Shown in pieces: positions 1-10,068 of a DNA stretch of 14,209 bases. The notes beneath the pieces are model-generated. The model saw nothing but the letters and a program-made list of their open reading frames with translations. It ran no database searches and was not told the DNA's origin. The DNA comes from Actinomycetes bacterium. Lineage in GTDB: Bacteria > Actinomycetota > Actinomycetes > Mycobacteriales > Mycobacteriaceae. The translations under genes were made by a program, and so were the position numbers. The stretch lies in NCBI GenBank assembly GCA_023460175.1, contig JAEWRC010000208.1, positions 1-14,209 on the forward strand. The letters run 5' to 3'. Numbering within the stretch: position 1 is the stretch's first letter; each line of letters starts with the position of its first letter.

Positions 1-536
1 GCCTTCTGCTTGGCCAACCGCGCCATGGACTCCTTGTTCACCTGCTCGGTGCGGGCGCGCTCGAGGTTGGTCATCACCTGTTCGGAACTGACCGACAGGG
101 TCTTGCCCGCCGAGGCGGTGGCGATGATCTCGTCCGGCGTGCCGGCCGAGAGGTAGGAACCGGACGGTCCGGCGATGTAGGTCGCCGCGGCGAACTTGTC
201 GAACCGCTGCTGCGCGTCGGCGATCGCGGCGTTGGCGGCCTCGACCGCCCCGGCGCTGGCATCGACCTCCCGCTGGGCGAGTTCGGCGTCGTCGCGCGCG
301 GTCTGGACTTCGACTAGGGCCTTGTTGACGCTCTCCTGCTGAAGTTGGATCTGCGCCCCGATGTCGTCGAGGCGCTGGTTGGCCTCGGCGACGTCGGCGA
401 TCAGCGCGGCGACGCTGCTGGGGTTCGGCTCCGGGTCCGCGGCCGCGACGCCCGCGTTGACAAGGCCCGGCGTGGCCGCGAGCAACGCCAGCGCCGCAAT
501 CTGAGAAATGGCCCGGAAGGGCACCATGCGTCTCAT
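1..536 (-). CDS. ripA: RipA, NlpC/P60 peptidoglycan endopeptidase (5' part only, cut by window edge)
   Basis: RipA is a secreted D,L-endopeptidase that cuts peptide stems of peptidoglycan at the mycobacterial septum. Only the first 178 codons are in the window; the catalytic NlpC/P60 domain lies beyond base 1, so activity cannot be judged. What is visible fits the family: a basic start (MRRMVPFR), a hydrophobic stretch at residues 9-22, a likely signal-peptidase site after AAA at 31-33, then an Ala/Glu/Gln-rich helical region at about 42-115 expected to form the autoinhibitory coiled coil. Segments such as FAAATY, SYLSAGTPDEIIAT and ARTEQVNKES closely resemble M. tuberculosis RipA. I chose the ATG at 536 because AGGAG lies 10 nt upstream; an in-frame ATG at 554 would add six residues and one at 527 would remove three. 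It follows the Rv1476-type gene on the same strand across 207 bp that looks like its own control region. Confidence 0.93.
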   Translation of the reverse strand, partial: MRRMVPFRAISQIAALALLAATPGLVNAGVAAADPEPNPSSVAALIADVAEANQRLDDIGAQIQLQQESVNKALVEVQTARDDAELAQREVDASAGAVEAANAAIADAQQRFDKFAAATYIAGPSGSYLSAGTPDEIIATASAGKTLSVSSEQVMTNLERARTEQVNKESMARLAKQK

Positions 537-648
537 TCGACTCGGTCTCCTCATGGCTTCGCTCAACCCGATGGCCCCCGCCCACTGCAGTCACAGGAGG
601 CACACCTACATCAATAGGCTTAGTTTGCACCGTACGTCACGCGTGTCG

Positions 649-663
649 CTAAAGAAACTTTAG
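649..663. repeat. Short inverted repeat CTAAAG-AAA-CTTTAG in the ripA leader/promoter region
   Basis: Two exact 6-bp arms (649-654 and 658-663) flank three A residues, in the AT-rich stretch 611-735 about 115 bp before the ripA start. It may be an operator half-site pair or chance in AT-rich DNA. I could not fix a convincing -35/-10 pair for ripA here. Confidence 0.3.
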
Positions 664-694
664 TCACAAATTACAGGAATGTAATTAAATGAAT

Positions 695-710
695 GTAACC
701 AAATGGTGAC
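695..710. promoter_or_regulatory. Possible MtrA box upstream of ripA (GTNAC direct repeat)
   Basis: GTAAC (695-699) and GTGAC (706-710) form a direct repeat with a 6-bp spacer, an 11-bp period. MtrA, the essential mycobacterial response regulator, recognises loosely conserved tandem GTNAC-like repeats, and ripA is a reported MtrA target in M. tuberculosis. A second direct repeat, GAATGTAA at 676-683 (one mismatch-free core AATGTAA) and 691-698, overlaps it. The site is about 160 bp upstream of the chosen ripA start. The role is inferred from motif and context. Confidence 0.4.
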
Positions 711-722
711 CTTGCACCATTT
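701..722. repeat. Perfect 8-bp inverted repeat between Rv1476-type gene and ripA
   Basis: AAATGGTG (701-708) and CACCATTT (715-722) are exact reverse complements around a 6-bp spacer. The repeat begins 21 bp past the stop codon of the 744-1283 gene in its direction of transcription, so it could be a weak terminator or an operator. No run of T follows on the minus strand, which argues against a standard intrinsic terminator. It overlaps the possible MtrA box. Confidence 0.45.
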
Positions 723-743
723 GTCGAATTAGGCCCTAGCTAC

Positions 744-1283
744 TCATTGCGGAGCGGCAGAAGCCGTGTCTGCCTGGGGCTTTGGCGTCTCGGCCGACTT
801 AGCCCGGACTTGCAGCATTCGGGTGACGACTGCGGCCAGTAATACGCCGACGGTAAGCACGATCGTCAGTCCGGTCCACGGGAAATCCGGGGTGTTCAAC
901 TGGTCGACGAAATTCTGCGCCGACTGCACGGGATTACCGGTCTTGGCAAGGTCTTCGCCCGCCTCGAGGGTGACCCGGTCGAAGGCCTGGCTGTGCGTCC
1001 CGGCGAACGACGGGCTCAACACCAGGACGGTGGCGTCGGGATGGGACTGCGCCACCACGGTCGCGATGTCGCGCAACGGGGTGTCGATCGGCGGATTGCT
1101 GTCGATCACCACGACCTTGAGGTCGATCCCCTGCTCCCGGGCGCCGGCGACCACCTGCTGCAGGCCGGCCTCGTCGGCGGGGTCCGCGCTGACGCCGTCG
1201 GCGGCAACCTCGATGAGCACCGCATCCATGTCGACGTCGGCCGGAATGTAGGCCGGGAACACCGGGGTCTGGGGACCAAACAT
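744..1283 (-). CDS. Rv1476-type single-pass membrane protein (DUF6676 family)
   Basis: Small membrane protein of unknown biochemical role, found next to ripA in mycobacteria. The 179 residues show no signal peptide. A soluble alpha/beta region at about 10-130 contains hydrophobic strands (KVVVIDSNPP at 56-65, ATVLVLSPSF at 84-93), then one clear transmembrane helix at about 137-157, then a basic stop-transfer stretch (TRMLQVRAK) and an Ala/Pro tail. Segments such as FPAYIPADVDM and AKTGNPVQSAQNF match my memory of Rv1476. An upstream ATG at 1388 would add 35 low-complexity residues and run through the acn control region; the start MFGPQTPVFPAY fits the family start and usual length, so I chose 1283, although its ribosome-binding site is weak. 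It is divergent from acn and upstream of ripA on the same strand. The conserved pairing suggests a cell-envelope or division role, which is inference. Confidence 0.85.
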   Translation of the reverse strand: MFGPQTPVFPAYIPADVDMDAVLIEVAADGVSADPADEAGLQQVVAGAREQGIDLKVVVIDSNPPIDTPLRDIATVVAQSHPDATVLVLSPSFAGTHSQAFDRVTLEAGEDLAKTGNPVQSAQNFVDQLNTPDFPWTGLTIVLTVGVLLAAVVTRMLQVRAKSAETPKPQADTASAAPQ

Positions 1284-1360
1284 TCCACGCACGGTACGCG
1301 ACGAATGCGGTACCGGGTTGGCACCGCGCCCCGGCAAGGGGAAGACTTGCGGTCGGGGCC

Positions 1361-1377
1361 GGTGCGCATTACGCACC
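1361..1377. repeat. Inverted repeat GGTGCG-CATTA-CGCACC in the acn divergent control region
   Basis: Exact 6-bp arms at 1361-1366 and 1372-1377 surround a 5-bp centre. The repeat lies 16 bp upstream of the AcnR-type operator, between the divergent starts at 1283 and 1472. It could bind a second regulator of acn or of the Rv1476-type gene; I do not recognise the motif. Confidence 0.35.
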
Positions 1378-1390
1378 CGCACCCCCACTC

Positions 1391-1421
1391 TTGCAGTACG
1401 GGCGTACTGTTAAAGTAGTGT
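1391..1421 (+). promoter_or_regulatory. Likely acn promoter region
   Basis: TTGCAG (1391-1396) is a fair -35 candidate. Two -10 candidates follow: TAAAGT (1411-1416, spacing 14, too short) and TAGTGT (1416-1421, spacing 19, slightly long). The AcnR operator sits between them, so the promoter is probably here, but the exact elements are uncertain. The resulting leader would be about 45 nt. Confidence 0.45.
1394..1409. promoter_or_regulatory. AcnR operator in the acn promoter
   Basis: The 16-bp sequence CAGTACGGGCGTACTG is a perfect inverted repeat with 7-bp arms and a GG centre. It matches every fixed position of the AcnR operator described for Corynebacterium glutamicum and noted upstream of acn in mycobacteria (CAGNACnnncGTACTG). 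It ends 62 bp before the acn start, and the gene for an AcnR-like TetR repressor lies directly downstream of acn. Binding should block RNA polymerase because the site lies between or across the likely promoter elements. Confidence 0.9.
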
Positions 1422-1471
1422 ACATCGCCGGCACAGCCCGTCGGCGAGACAACTAAACGCCGGGAGTTGAT

Positions 1472-4285
<2,814 letters not shown>

Positions 4286-4316
4286 GCGGGGCCGAGGGTA
4301 GTCGGGGGCATCGTCC

Positions 4317-4883
4317 ATGCCCAAGGTCAGTGAGGACCATCTGGCCGCTCGCCGCCGCCAGATCCTCGACGGCGCCCGTCGCTGCTTTGCCGAACACGGC
4401 TACGACAGAGCGACGGTGCGCCGCCTCGAGCAGTCCATCGGTCTGTCGCGGGGTGCGATCTTCCACCACTTCCGCGACAAGGACTCGCTGTTCTTCGAAC
4501 TCGCGCGCGAGGACGCCGAGCGGATGGCCGACGTCGCCTCCCGCGAGGGTCTGATCCAGGTGATGCGGGACATGCTGGCCGCGCCGGAGCAGTTCGACTG
4601 GCTGGCCACCCGCCTGGAGATCGCCCGAAAGCTCCGCAACGACCCGGTATTTCACCAGGGTTGGGCGGAGCGGTCGGCCGAACTGTCGGCGGCCACCACC
4701 GAGCGGTTGCGTCGCCAGAAGCAGGCCGGTCGGCTGCGCGACGACGTGCCCGGCGAGGTGCTCCAGACCTATCTGGACCTCGTGCTCGACGGGTTGGTGG
4801 CGAGGTTGGCTTCCGGCGACGACCCGGCCAAGCTCAGCGCGGTGCTCGATCTGGTCGAGGATTCGGTGCGCCAACCGAATTGA
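4317..4883 (+). CDS. acnR: AcnR, TetR-family repressor of aconitase
   Basis: Transcriptional repressor of acn (Rv1474c type). The 188 residues have a TetR N-terminal domain: helices at about 8-27 (RRRQILDGARRCFAEHGYD), then the helix-turn-helix at about 31-54 (ATVRRLEQSIGLSRGAIFHHF), followed by an all-helical ligand/dimer domain. In Corynebacterium the homologue binds the acn operator as two dimers, and related work points to citrate and metal as ligands. The ATG at 4317 has a G-rich Shine-Dalgarno-like stretch about 10 nt upstream. The 31-bp gap to acn and a matching operator at 1394-1409 support a negative feedback pair, since repression at the acn promoter would also limit acnR. Its stop lies only 13 bp from the stop of the convergent small HTH gene. 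Confidence 0.93.
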   Translation: MPKVSEDHLAARRRQILDGARRCFAEHGYDRATVRRLEQSIGLSRGAIFHHFRDKDSLFFELAREDAERMADVASREGLIQVMRDMLAAPEQFDWLATRLEIARKLRNDPVFHQGWAERSAELSAATTERLRRQKQAGRLRDDVPGEVLQTYLDLVLDGLVARLASGDDPAKLSAVLDLVEDSVRQPN

Positions 4884-4896
4884 CGCCTGCGCGAAA

Positions 4897-5091
4897 TCAG
4901 CCGACGCGGCGGGTCCGATGGTTGGGTCCGCCGCGGCTGCGCATCGTGGTGCCCGATTCGCGCAGCATCGAGTGGATGGACCCGTAGGAGCGACCCGTGC
5001 GCGCGACCAGCGTCCGGATGCTCGCGCCGCCCTCGTAGGCCCGGCGCAGTTCATCGATCAGCTGATCGCGTGCCTTGTTCGGCTTCTTCAT
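4897..5091 (-). CDS. Small helix-turn-helix protein (Rv1473A-type)
   Basis: A 64-residue basic protein, MKKPNKARDQLIDELRRAYE at the start, with one predicted helix-turn-helix at about 24-44 (SIRTLVARTGRSYGSIHSML) and an Arg-rich tail (MRSRGG, HRTRR). It resembles the small HTH proteins of actinobacteria annotated as possible transcriptional regulators (Rv1473A in M. tuberculosis). No ligand or dimer domain is present, so it may work as a tiny DNA-binding protein or partner of another factor. A strong GGGAGG lies five bases before the ATG at 5091, which fixes the start. It lies 107 bp after the ABC-F gene on the same strand and converges on acnR. A -10-like TACCCT on the minus strand about 45 bp upstream could give it its own promoter, but the -35 is poor. 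Targets are unknown. Confidence 0.82.
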   Translation of the reverse strand: MKKPNKARDQLIDELRRAYEGGASIRTLVARTGRSYGSIHSMLRESGTTMRSRGGPNHRTRRVG

Positions 5092-5198
5092 TGAGGCCTC
5101 CCGCAGTTGACCGGTCCCCGGCACCATCCAGGGTAGAACCGCGGCGCGCGAATGCGGCCGGAATCGGTGAAACCTGCTGCGCGGGAACTGCGTCCCCG

Positions 5199-6827
<1,629 letters not shown>

Positions 6828-6849
6828 GAACTGCGCTCCTGTTGCTCGT

Positions 6850-7680
6850 CTACTTGTCGTCGGTGAAGACGGGGTCTCTGTTCTCCGCGCGCGCAGCCAC
6901 CGCTTCTTCGAAGTTTCCGGTGAGTAGGCGCAGATAGAGTTGCCCCAGGCCTTCGGCCTGCATGTGCCCCTCCAGGGTAGCGGCGTCCAGTCCACTCCAT
7001 AGTGTGCGCTTCGTCAACTCAATTCCCGGCCGCGAGAACGAGGCGATGCGCTGGGCCATCGCCAGACAGGTCGGCAGCAGTTCGTCGTCGGGGACCTGCT
7101 GGGACACCAAGCCGATCCGCTCGGCCTCCGCCGCGTCGACGTCGCGGCCGGTGAGCATGATCTCGAAGGCCCGCGACGTACCGATGGCACGCGGCAGCAG
7201 AAAGCTCAACCCCAGTTCGCTGGCGGTCAGTCCGTTGTTGATCCCGGCGGCGCGGAAATACGCCCCCGCGGCGGCCACCCGGATGTCGCAGGCCAGCGCC
7301 AGGCACAGTCCGCCGCCGATGGCGGCGCCGTTGACCGCCGCGATCACCGGTTGGTGCAGGCGGCGCAGCCCCAGGATGACCTCGTCGAGCACCTGCATCG
7401 AGCGCAGGCCGAAGGTAGGGCGGGTCAGGCCCTCGACGTGCGGCACACTGCCGGCGGACTTGTGGTCGGCACCGGAGGAGAAGCCGCCGCCCGCGCCGGT
7501 GAGGATCACCGCGCGAACGTCGTTGTCGTGCTTGACGTCGTCGAGGACCCGGCGCAGCGGGACCATCACGTCGAAGGCCATCGAGTTCATCCGCTCGGGG
7601 CGGTTCAGCGTGATCACCGCGACCCCGGGACGCGGGCGGTCGACCAGGACGAATTCCGAGACGTAGTCAGCACTCACCAC
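6850..7680 (-). CDS. echA12: EchA12, crotonase-fold (enoyl-CoA hydratase/isomerase family) protein
   Basis: A crotonase-family protein of 276 residues, very close to M. tuberculosis EchA12 (stretches such as PERMNSMAFDVMVPL, FRAAGINNGLTASELGL and SRPGIELTKRTLWSGLDAA). The CoA-thioester fold signatures are present: FSSGADHKS at 67-75 (oxyanion hole and CoA site) and NGAAIGGGLCLALACDIRVA at 117-136. In classical hydratases two Glu residues do the chemistry. Here the first (GGGCEL in rat enzyme) aligns with Cys126 in GGGLCL, and the second (PEI) aligns with Gly146 in AGI; Glu155 in TASELG may take another role. The reaction is therefore unlikely to be plain enoyl-CoA hydration. Start: tandem GTG codons at 7680 and 7677; neither has a clear Shine-Dalgarno, and a hairpin abuts them. 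It lies between the thioredoxin gene (73 bp) and the ABC-F gene (22 bp), all on one strand. Confidence 0.93.
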   Translation of the reverse strand: MVSADYVSEFVLVDRPRPGVAVITLNRPERMNSMAFDVMVPLRRVLDDVKHDNDVRAVILTGAGGGFSSGADHKSAGSVPHVEGLTRPTFGLRSMQVLDEVILGLRRLHQPVIAAVNGAAIGGGLCLALACDIRVAAAGAYFRAAGINNGLTASELGLSFLLPRAIGTSRAFEIMLTGRDVDAAEAERIGLVSQQVPDDELLPTCLAMAQRIASFSRPGIELTKRTLWSGLDAATLEGHMQAEGLGQLYLRLLTGNFEEAVAARAENRDPVFTDDK

Positions 7681-7698
7681 CGCACGCTATCGCGTGCG
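7681..7698. repeat. Perfect 7-bp hairpin immediately upstream of the echA12 start
   Basis: CGCACGC (7681-7687) and GCGTGCG (7692-7698) pair exactly around a 4-nt loop. On the minus strand the hairpin sits directly before the first GTG of echA12 and 55 nt after the thioredoxin stop. There is no following T run, so it is not a typical terminator. It replaces the place where a ribosome-binding site would be, so it may influence echA12 translation or be an RNA-processing site. Confidence 0.5.
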
Positions 7699-7753
7699 CG
7701 CCGTCGGAAAGGTCGGAGTCCTCGGACGTCGTTGCCCTCGGACGTCCTGGCGC

Positions 7754-8119
7754 TCAGACCTCCTTGGTGTCGGCCTGCTCCTGCATCGCAGCATCCACGT
7801 CGAAATCCTTGACCTGCTGGATCAGCTGCTCCAACGCCGCGGGCGGCAGCGCCCCCGCCTGGTTGAACACGAGCTTGCCCTTCTTGAAGGCCATCAGCGT
7901 GGGGATGGAGCGAATCTCGGCGGCCGCGGCGAGTTCCTGCTCGGCCTCGGTGTCCACCTTGGCGAACACCACGTCCGGGTGCTGCTCGGAGGAGGCCTCG
8001 TAGGTCGGCGCGAAGGCGCGACACGGTCCACACCACGACGCCCAGAAGTCGATCAACACGATGTCGTTGCCGGTGACCGTTTCGTTGAAACGATCCGCGG
8101 TGAGGTCGGTGGTAGCCAC
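7754..8119 (-). CDS. trxB1: Thioredoxin (Rv1471/TrxB1-type)
   Basis: A cytosolic protein-disulfide reductant of 121 residues with a single thioredoxin fold. The active site is WCGPC with Cys30 and Cys33, preceded by the usual hydrophobic strand VLIDFWAS; the conserved cis-proline lies in IRSIPTLMAFKKG (Ile-Pro-Thr at about 73-75). The C-terminal tail rich in Asp, Glu and Gln is longer than in the smallest thioredoxins. It looks closer to Rv1471 than to Rv1470, because of the AFAPTYEASSEQHPDVVFAKV-like segment. The GTG at 8119 is preceded by AGGAG four bases away and matches the family start; a longer frame from a GTG at 8170 would overlap the stop of the glycoside hydrolase gene (GTGA) but adds 17 unconserved residues. 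It is followed 73 bp later by echA12. Confidence 0.93.
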   Translation of the reverse strand: MATTDLTADRFNETVTGNDIVLIDFWASWCGPCRAFAPTYEASSEQHPDVVFAKVDTEAEQELAAAAEIRSIPTLMAFKKGKLVFNQAGALPPAALEQLIQQVKDFDVDAAMQEQADTKEV

Positions 8120-8166
8120 GTGACTCCTAACGTCGGCATGGCGGGCGATGTTCCCCACCGACCCTG

Positions 8167-9882
8167 TCACACCGCATCAAGCTGGTAAACCCGCACCCAG
8201 TCGACCTGCATCTGCTGCGGGGCGAACGGCTCGGCGGGGTCCGGGTCGCCGGTCCACGGGTTGCCGACCGCCACGTTCATGATCAGGTAGTGCGGCCAGG
8301 CGCCCGAGAACGGCGTCCAGTCCCCGCCCATCGCCTCGTACTCGGCGCGGGTGATCTGCCCGGTCTGCACCCCGTCGACGTGCCAGACGATCTTGTCGGA
8401 GTACCAGTCGATGCCGTACTCGTGGAAGTCCGCCGACAGGTCCACGCCGAGGTCCTGCTGGATGCCCTCCAGCTTGATGTCGGTGGTGTTGTCGGTCTGC
8501 GCCGGGCCGTGGATGTTGCCGTGCCACATCCGGCTGCCTTCCGCGGTCCCCAATCCGGGCACCTCGACGATGTCGATCTCGCCCTGCCGCGGCCAGTCGA
8601 AGTGATGGCCCGGCTCCTCCCCGACCATCCAGAACGCCGGCAGCGTGCCCTCGGTGTAGGGCATCTTGATGCGGGCCACGATCCGCGAATTCGCCTCGAC
8701 GGAGACCTTCTCGTAGGTCACCACCCGCGCCGAGGTGTAGTTGTCCGGGGCGCCGCGGCCGTCCGGGGGTGTCTCGCGGCGCGCCTCGATCACCAGCACG
8801 CCGTCGTCGACCCAGACGTTCGATCCGTCCGCCGTGTAGTACTGGTTCTCGCCACCCGGCTCACCCCAGCGCCCGCTCTGCAACCCCCAGTGCCGCTGGG
8901 CGTCGTCGAGGTTGTCGAAATTCGACTCCCAGATCAGCGTCGGCGGCTTCGGTGTGACCACCTCGGGCGGCGTCGCCTCGGGCGGGGTCCCGGCGGGTGG
9001 CGTCGTCACGGGCGGTGCGGACACCGGCGGCGCGGGCACGGGTTTCACGGGGTTGAAGATGCCCGCGCGCAACCGGTCGCGCAAGTTCGCCAGATGTGCG
9101 CGCAACTGCTCCCCGAGTCGGACGCGCTGGGCCTGCAGCCGACTCTGTAGAACGGTGGCCGCACGGGGTTGCACCTGAGGCTGGATTCTTTCCTGGATCG
9201 TCGCCTGAATCCTGGTCTGGAACTTCGCCTGGATCCGTTCCTGGGTCCTGGCCTCGGCGACCTCGGCATCGACGACTTTGACATCGGTGACCTTGGCCTT
9301 GGCGACTTTGGCCTCGACCCGTTCTTGGACCTTGGTCAGCGCCGCCGGAGCGGTGACCGTGCGGACGTCCCGCGTCTCGACGGCCCTTGTCTCGACGGCC
9401 TTCGCCTCAACAGTCCTTGCCTCGACCGCCCGGGCCTGGCGGGAACGCACCGAGCGGGGCACCTCGGTCGGCGCCTCGGCGGCCACCTCCCGGGTCTTGG
9501 CCCACTGCCGGCGCGCATCCCGACGCACCGCGTTGCGTTCGGTGTCCCGCGTCATGTCGCGGTCGGCCTTCGCGGCCGACAGTTTCCGCCGGATCCGCTC
9601 GGTGGGCCGCGCCTCGGTCCGGCGTTCGGCCCGCACCTGCGGCCCGCGCTCGCGGACCGATTGGCGGGACTCGGATTTGGTCGCCCGGTCGGCCTTGGAA
9701 TCCCGCGCCGAAGACGAGTCCGAGCCTCCCCGGCCGGAGTCGGAGTCGGCCGCGGCCACGCCGGCGCCCACGGTGATCGCGGCGCTGAGCCCACCCGCCA
9801 ACAGGCCCACGCCCAACCAGTACCGGTAGGCATCCTTGTGCACCGCGCGATGTTTCTGCTGAATTTGCGTACGACTGACCAT
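8167..9882 (-). CDS. Secreted family-16 glycoside hydrolase with long repeat-rich N-terminal half
   Basis: Probable secreted endo-beta-glucanase (laminarinase-like GH16) acting outside the cell; the exact beta-glucan is unknown. Of 571 residues, 1-45 form a signal peptide (basic start, hydrophobic 22-43, AAA cleavage site at 43-45). Residues 46-75 are Ser/Asp-rich. Residues 75-275 are highly charged and repetitive: pentapeptides at 151-175 and 192-211, tetrapeptides with Gln every fourth residue at 212-239. A Pro-rich linker follows (279-315), then the GH16 domain at 316-571. The catalytic motif GEIDIVEVPG is intact, with Glu435 (nucleophile), Asp437 and Glu440 (acid/base); WPHYLIMNVAVGNPW and the closing VDWVRVYQ are typical GH16 elements. 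The ATG at 9882 has a strong GGAGG eight bases upstream. It lies 47 bp before the thioredoxin start on the same strand and is absent from this place in M. tuberculosis. The N-terminal half matches no domain I know. Confidence 0.92.
   Translation of the reverse strand: MVSRTQIQQKHRAVHKDAYRYWLGVGLLAGGLSAAITVGAGVAAADSDSGRGGSDSSSARDSKADRATKSESRQSVRERGPQVRAERRTEARPTERIRRKLSAAKADRDMTRDTERNAVRRDARRQWAKTREVAAEAPTEVPRSVRSRQARAVEARTVEAKAVETRAVETRDVRTVTAPAALTKVQERVEAKVAKAKVTDVKVVDAEVAEARTQERIQAKFQTRIQATIQERIQPQVQPRAATVLQSRLQAQRVRLGEQLRAHLANLRDRLRAGIFNPVKPVPAPPVSAPPVTTPPAGTPPEATPPEVVTPKPPTLIWESNFDNLDDAQRHWGLQSGRWGEPGGENQYYTADGSNVWVDDGVLVIEARRETPPDGRGAPDNYTSARVVTYEKVSVEANSRIVARIKMPYTEGTLPAFWMVGEEPGHHFDWPRQGEIDIVEVPGLGTAEGSRMWHGNIHGPAQTDNTTDIKLEGIQQDLGVDLSADFHEYGIDWYSDKIVWHVDGVQTGQITRAEYEAMGGDWTPFSGAWPHYLIMNVAVGNPWTGDPDPAEPFAPQQMQVDWVRVYQLDAV
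9166..9249 (-). repeat. 12-bp tandem repeats coding tetrapeptides x-[IVFT]-Q-x
   Basis: Seven consecutive tetrapeptides at residues 212-239 place Gln at every fourth position (for example RIQA, KFQT, RIQA, TIQE, RIQP). The DNA shows recurrent CCTGGAT/CCTGAAT cores spaced 12 bp apart. Period four with a hydrophobic residue before each Gln suggests an extended helix or strand array rather than a globular fold. Confidence 0.75.
9250..9309 (-). repeat. Second set of 15-bp tandem repeats (pentapeptides K-V-x-x-A type)
   Basis: Residues 192-211 of the glycoside hydrolase read as four pentapeptides with Val at position 2 and an acidic or basic residue at position 4 (KVAKA, KVTDV, KVVDA, EVAEA). On the plus strand the units share GACNTNGNC-like spacing. 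The set adjoins the tetrapeptide block directly. Confidence 0.65.
9358..9432 (-). repeat. 15-bp tandem repeats coding pentapeptides [RK]-x-V-E-[AT]
   Basis: Five 15-bp units within the glycoside hydrolase gene encode residues 151-175 with consensus Arg/Lys, Ala/Thr, Val, Glu, Ala/Thr; the last unit is degenerate. On the plus strand the core CTCGACGGCC recurs. A lone extra copy (ERVEA, residues 187-191) lies further on. Such repeats can change in number by replication slippage without shifting the frame. Confidence 0.8.
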
Positions 9883-10068
9883 CTGCCGTTCCTCCAATTT
9901 CCTCGGGCTGGTGAGGTAAATCAAAAGCACTAAATGGGTATTGCCGTTTCGGCTGTAGCTGCGCGAATTCCCAGGTAACTTGAATTCAAATGGATCGACG
10001 ATCGGATTGCGGAGATATCCGAAGTCGCTCTGCTACAGGACTTCTGACCTTTCGACGACGCGACGAGC

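Noticed and set aside
1284..1388. 35-residue N-terminal extension of the Rv1476-type protein
   Set aside because: The extension is low complexity and would run through the acn control region; family length and the MFGPQTP start support 1283.
5182..5198. Weak stem (six pairs with one G-U) at the end of the ABC-F gene
   Set aside because: It overlaps the stop codon region, is short and has no T run, so I do not call a terminator.
9934..9943. GGGTAT resembling a SigF -10 element on the plus strand
   Set aside because: No GTTT element lies at the right distance upstream and no plus-strand gene follows.
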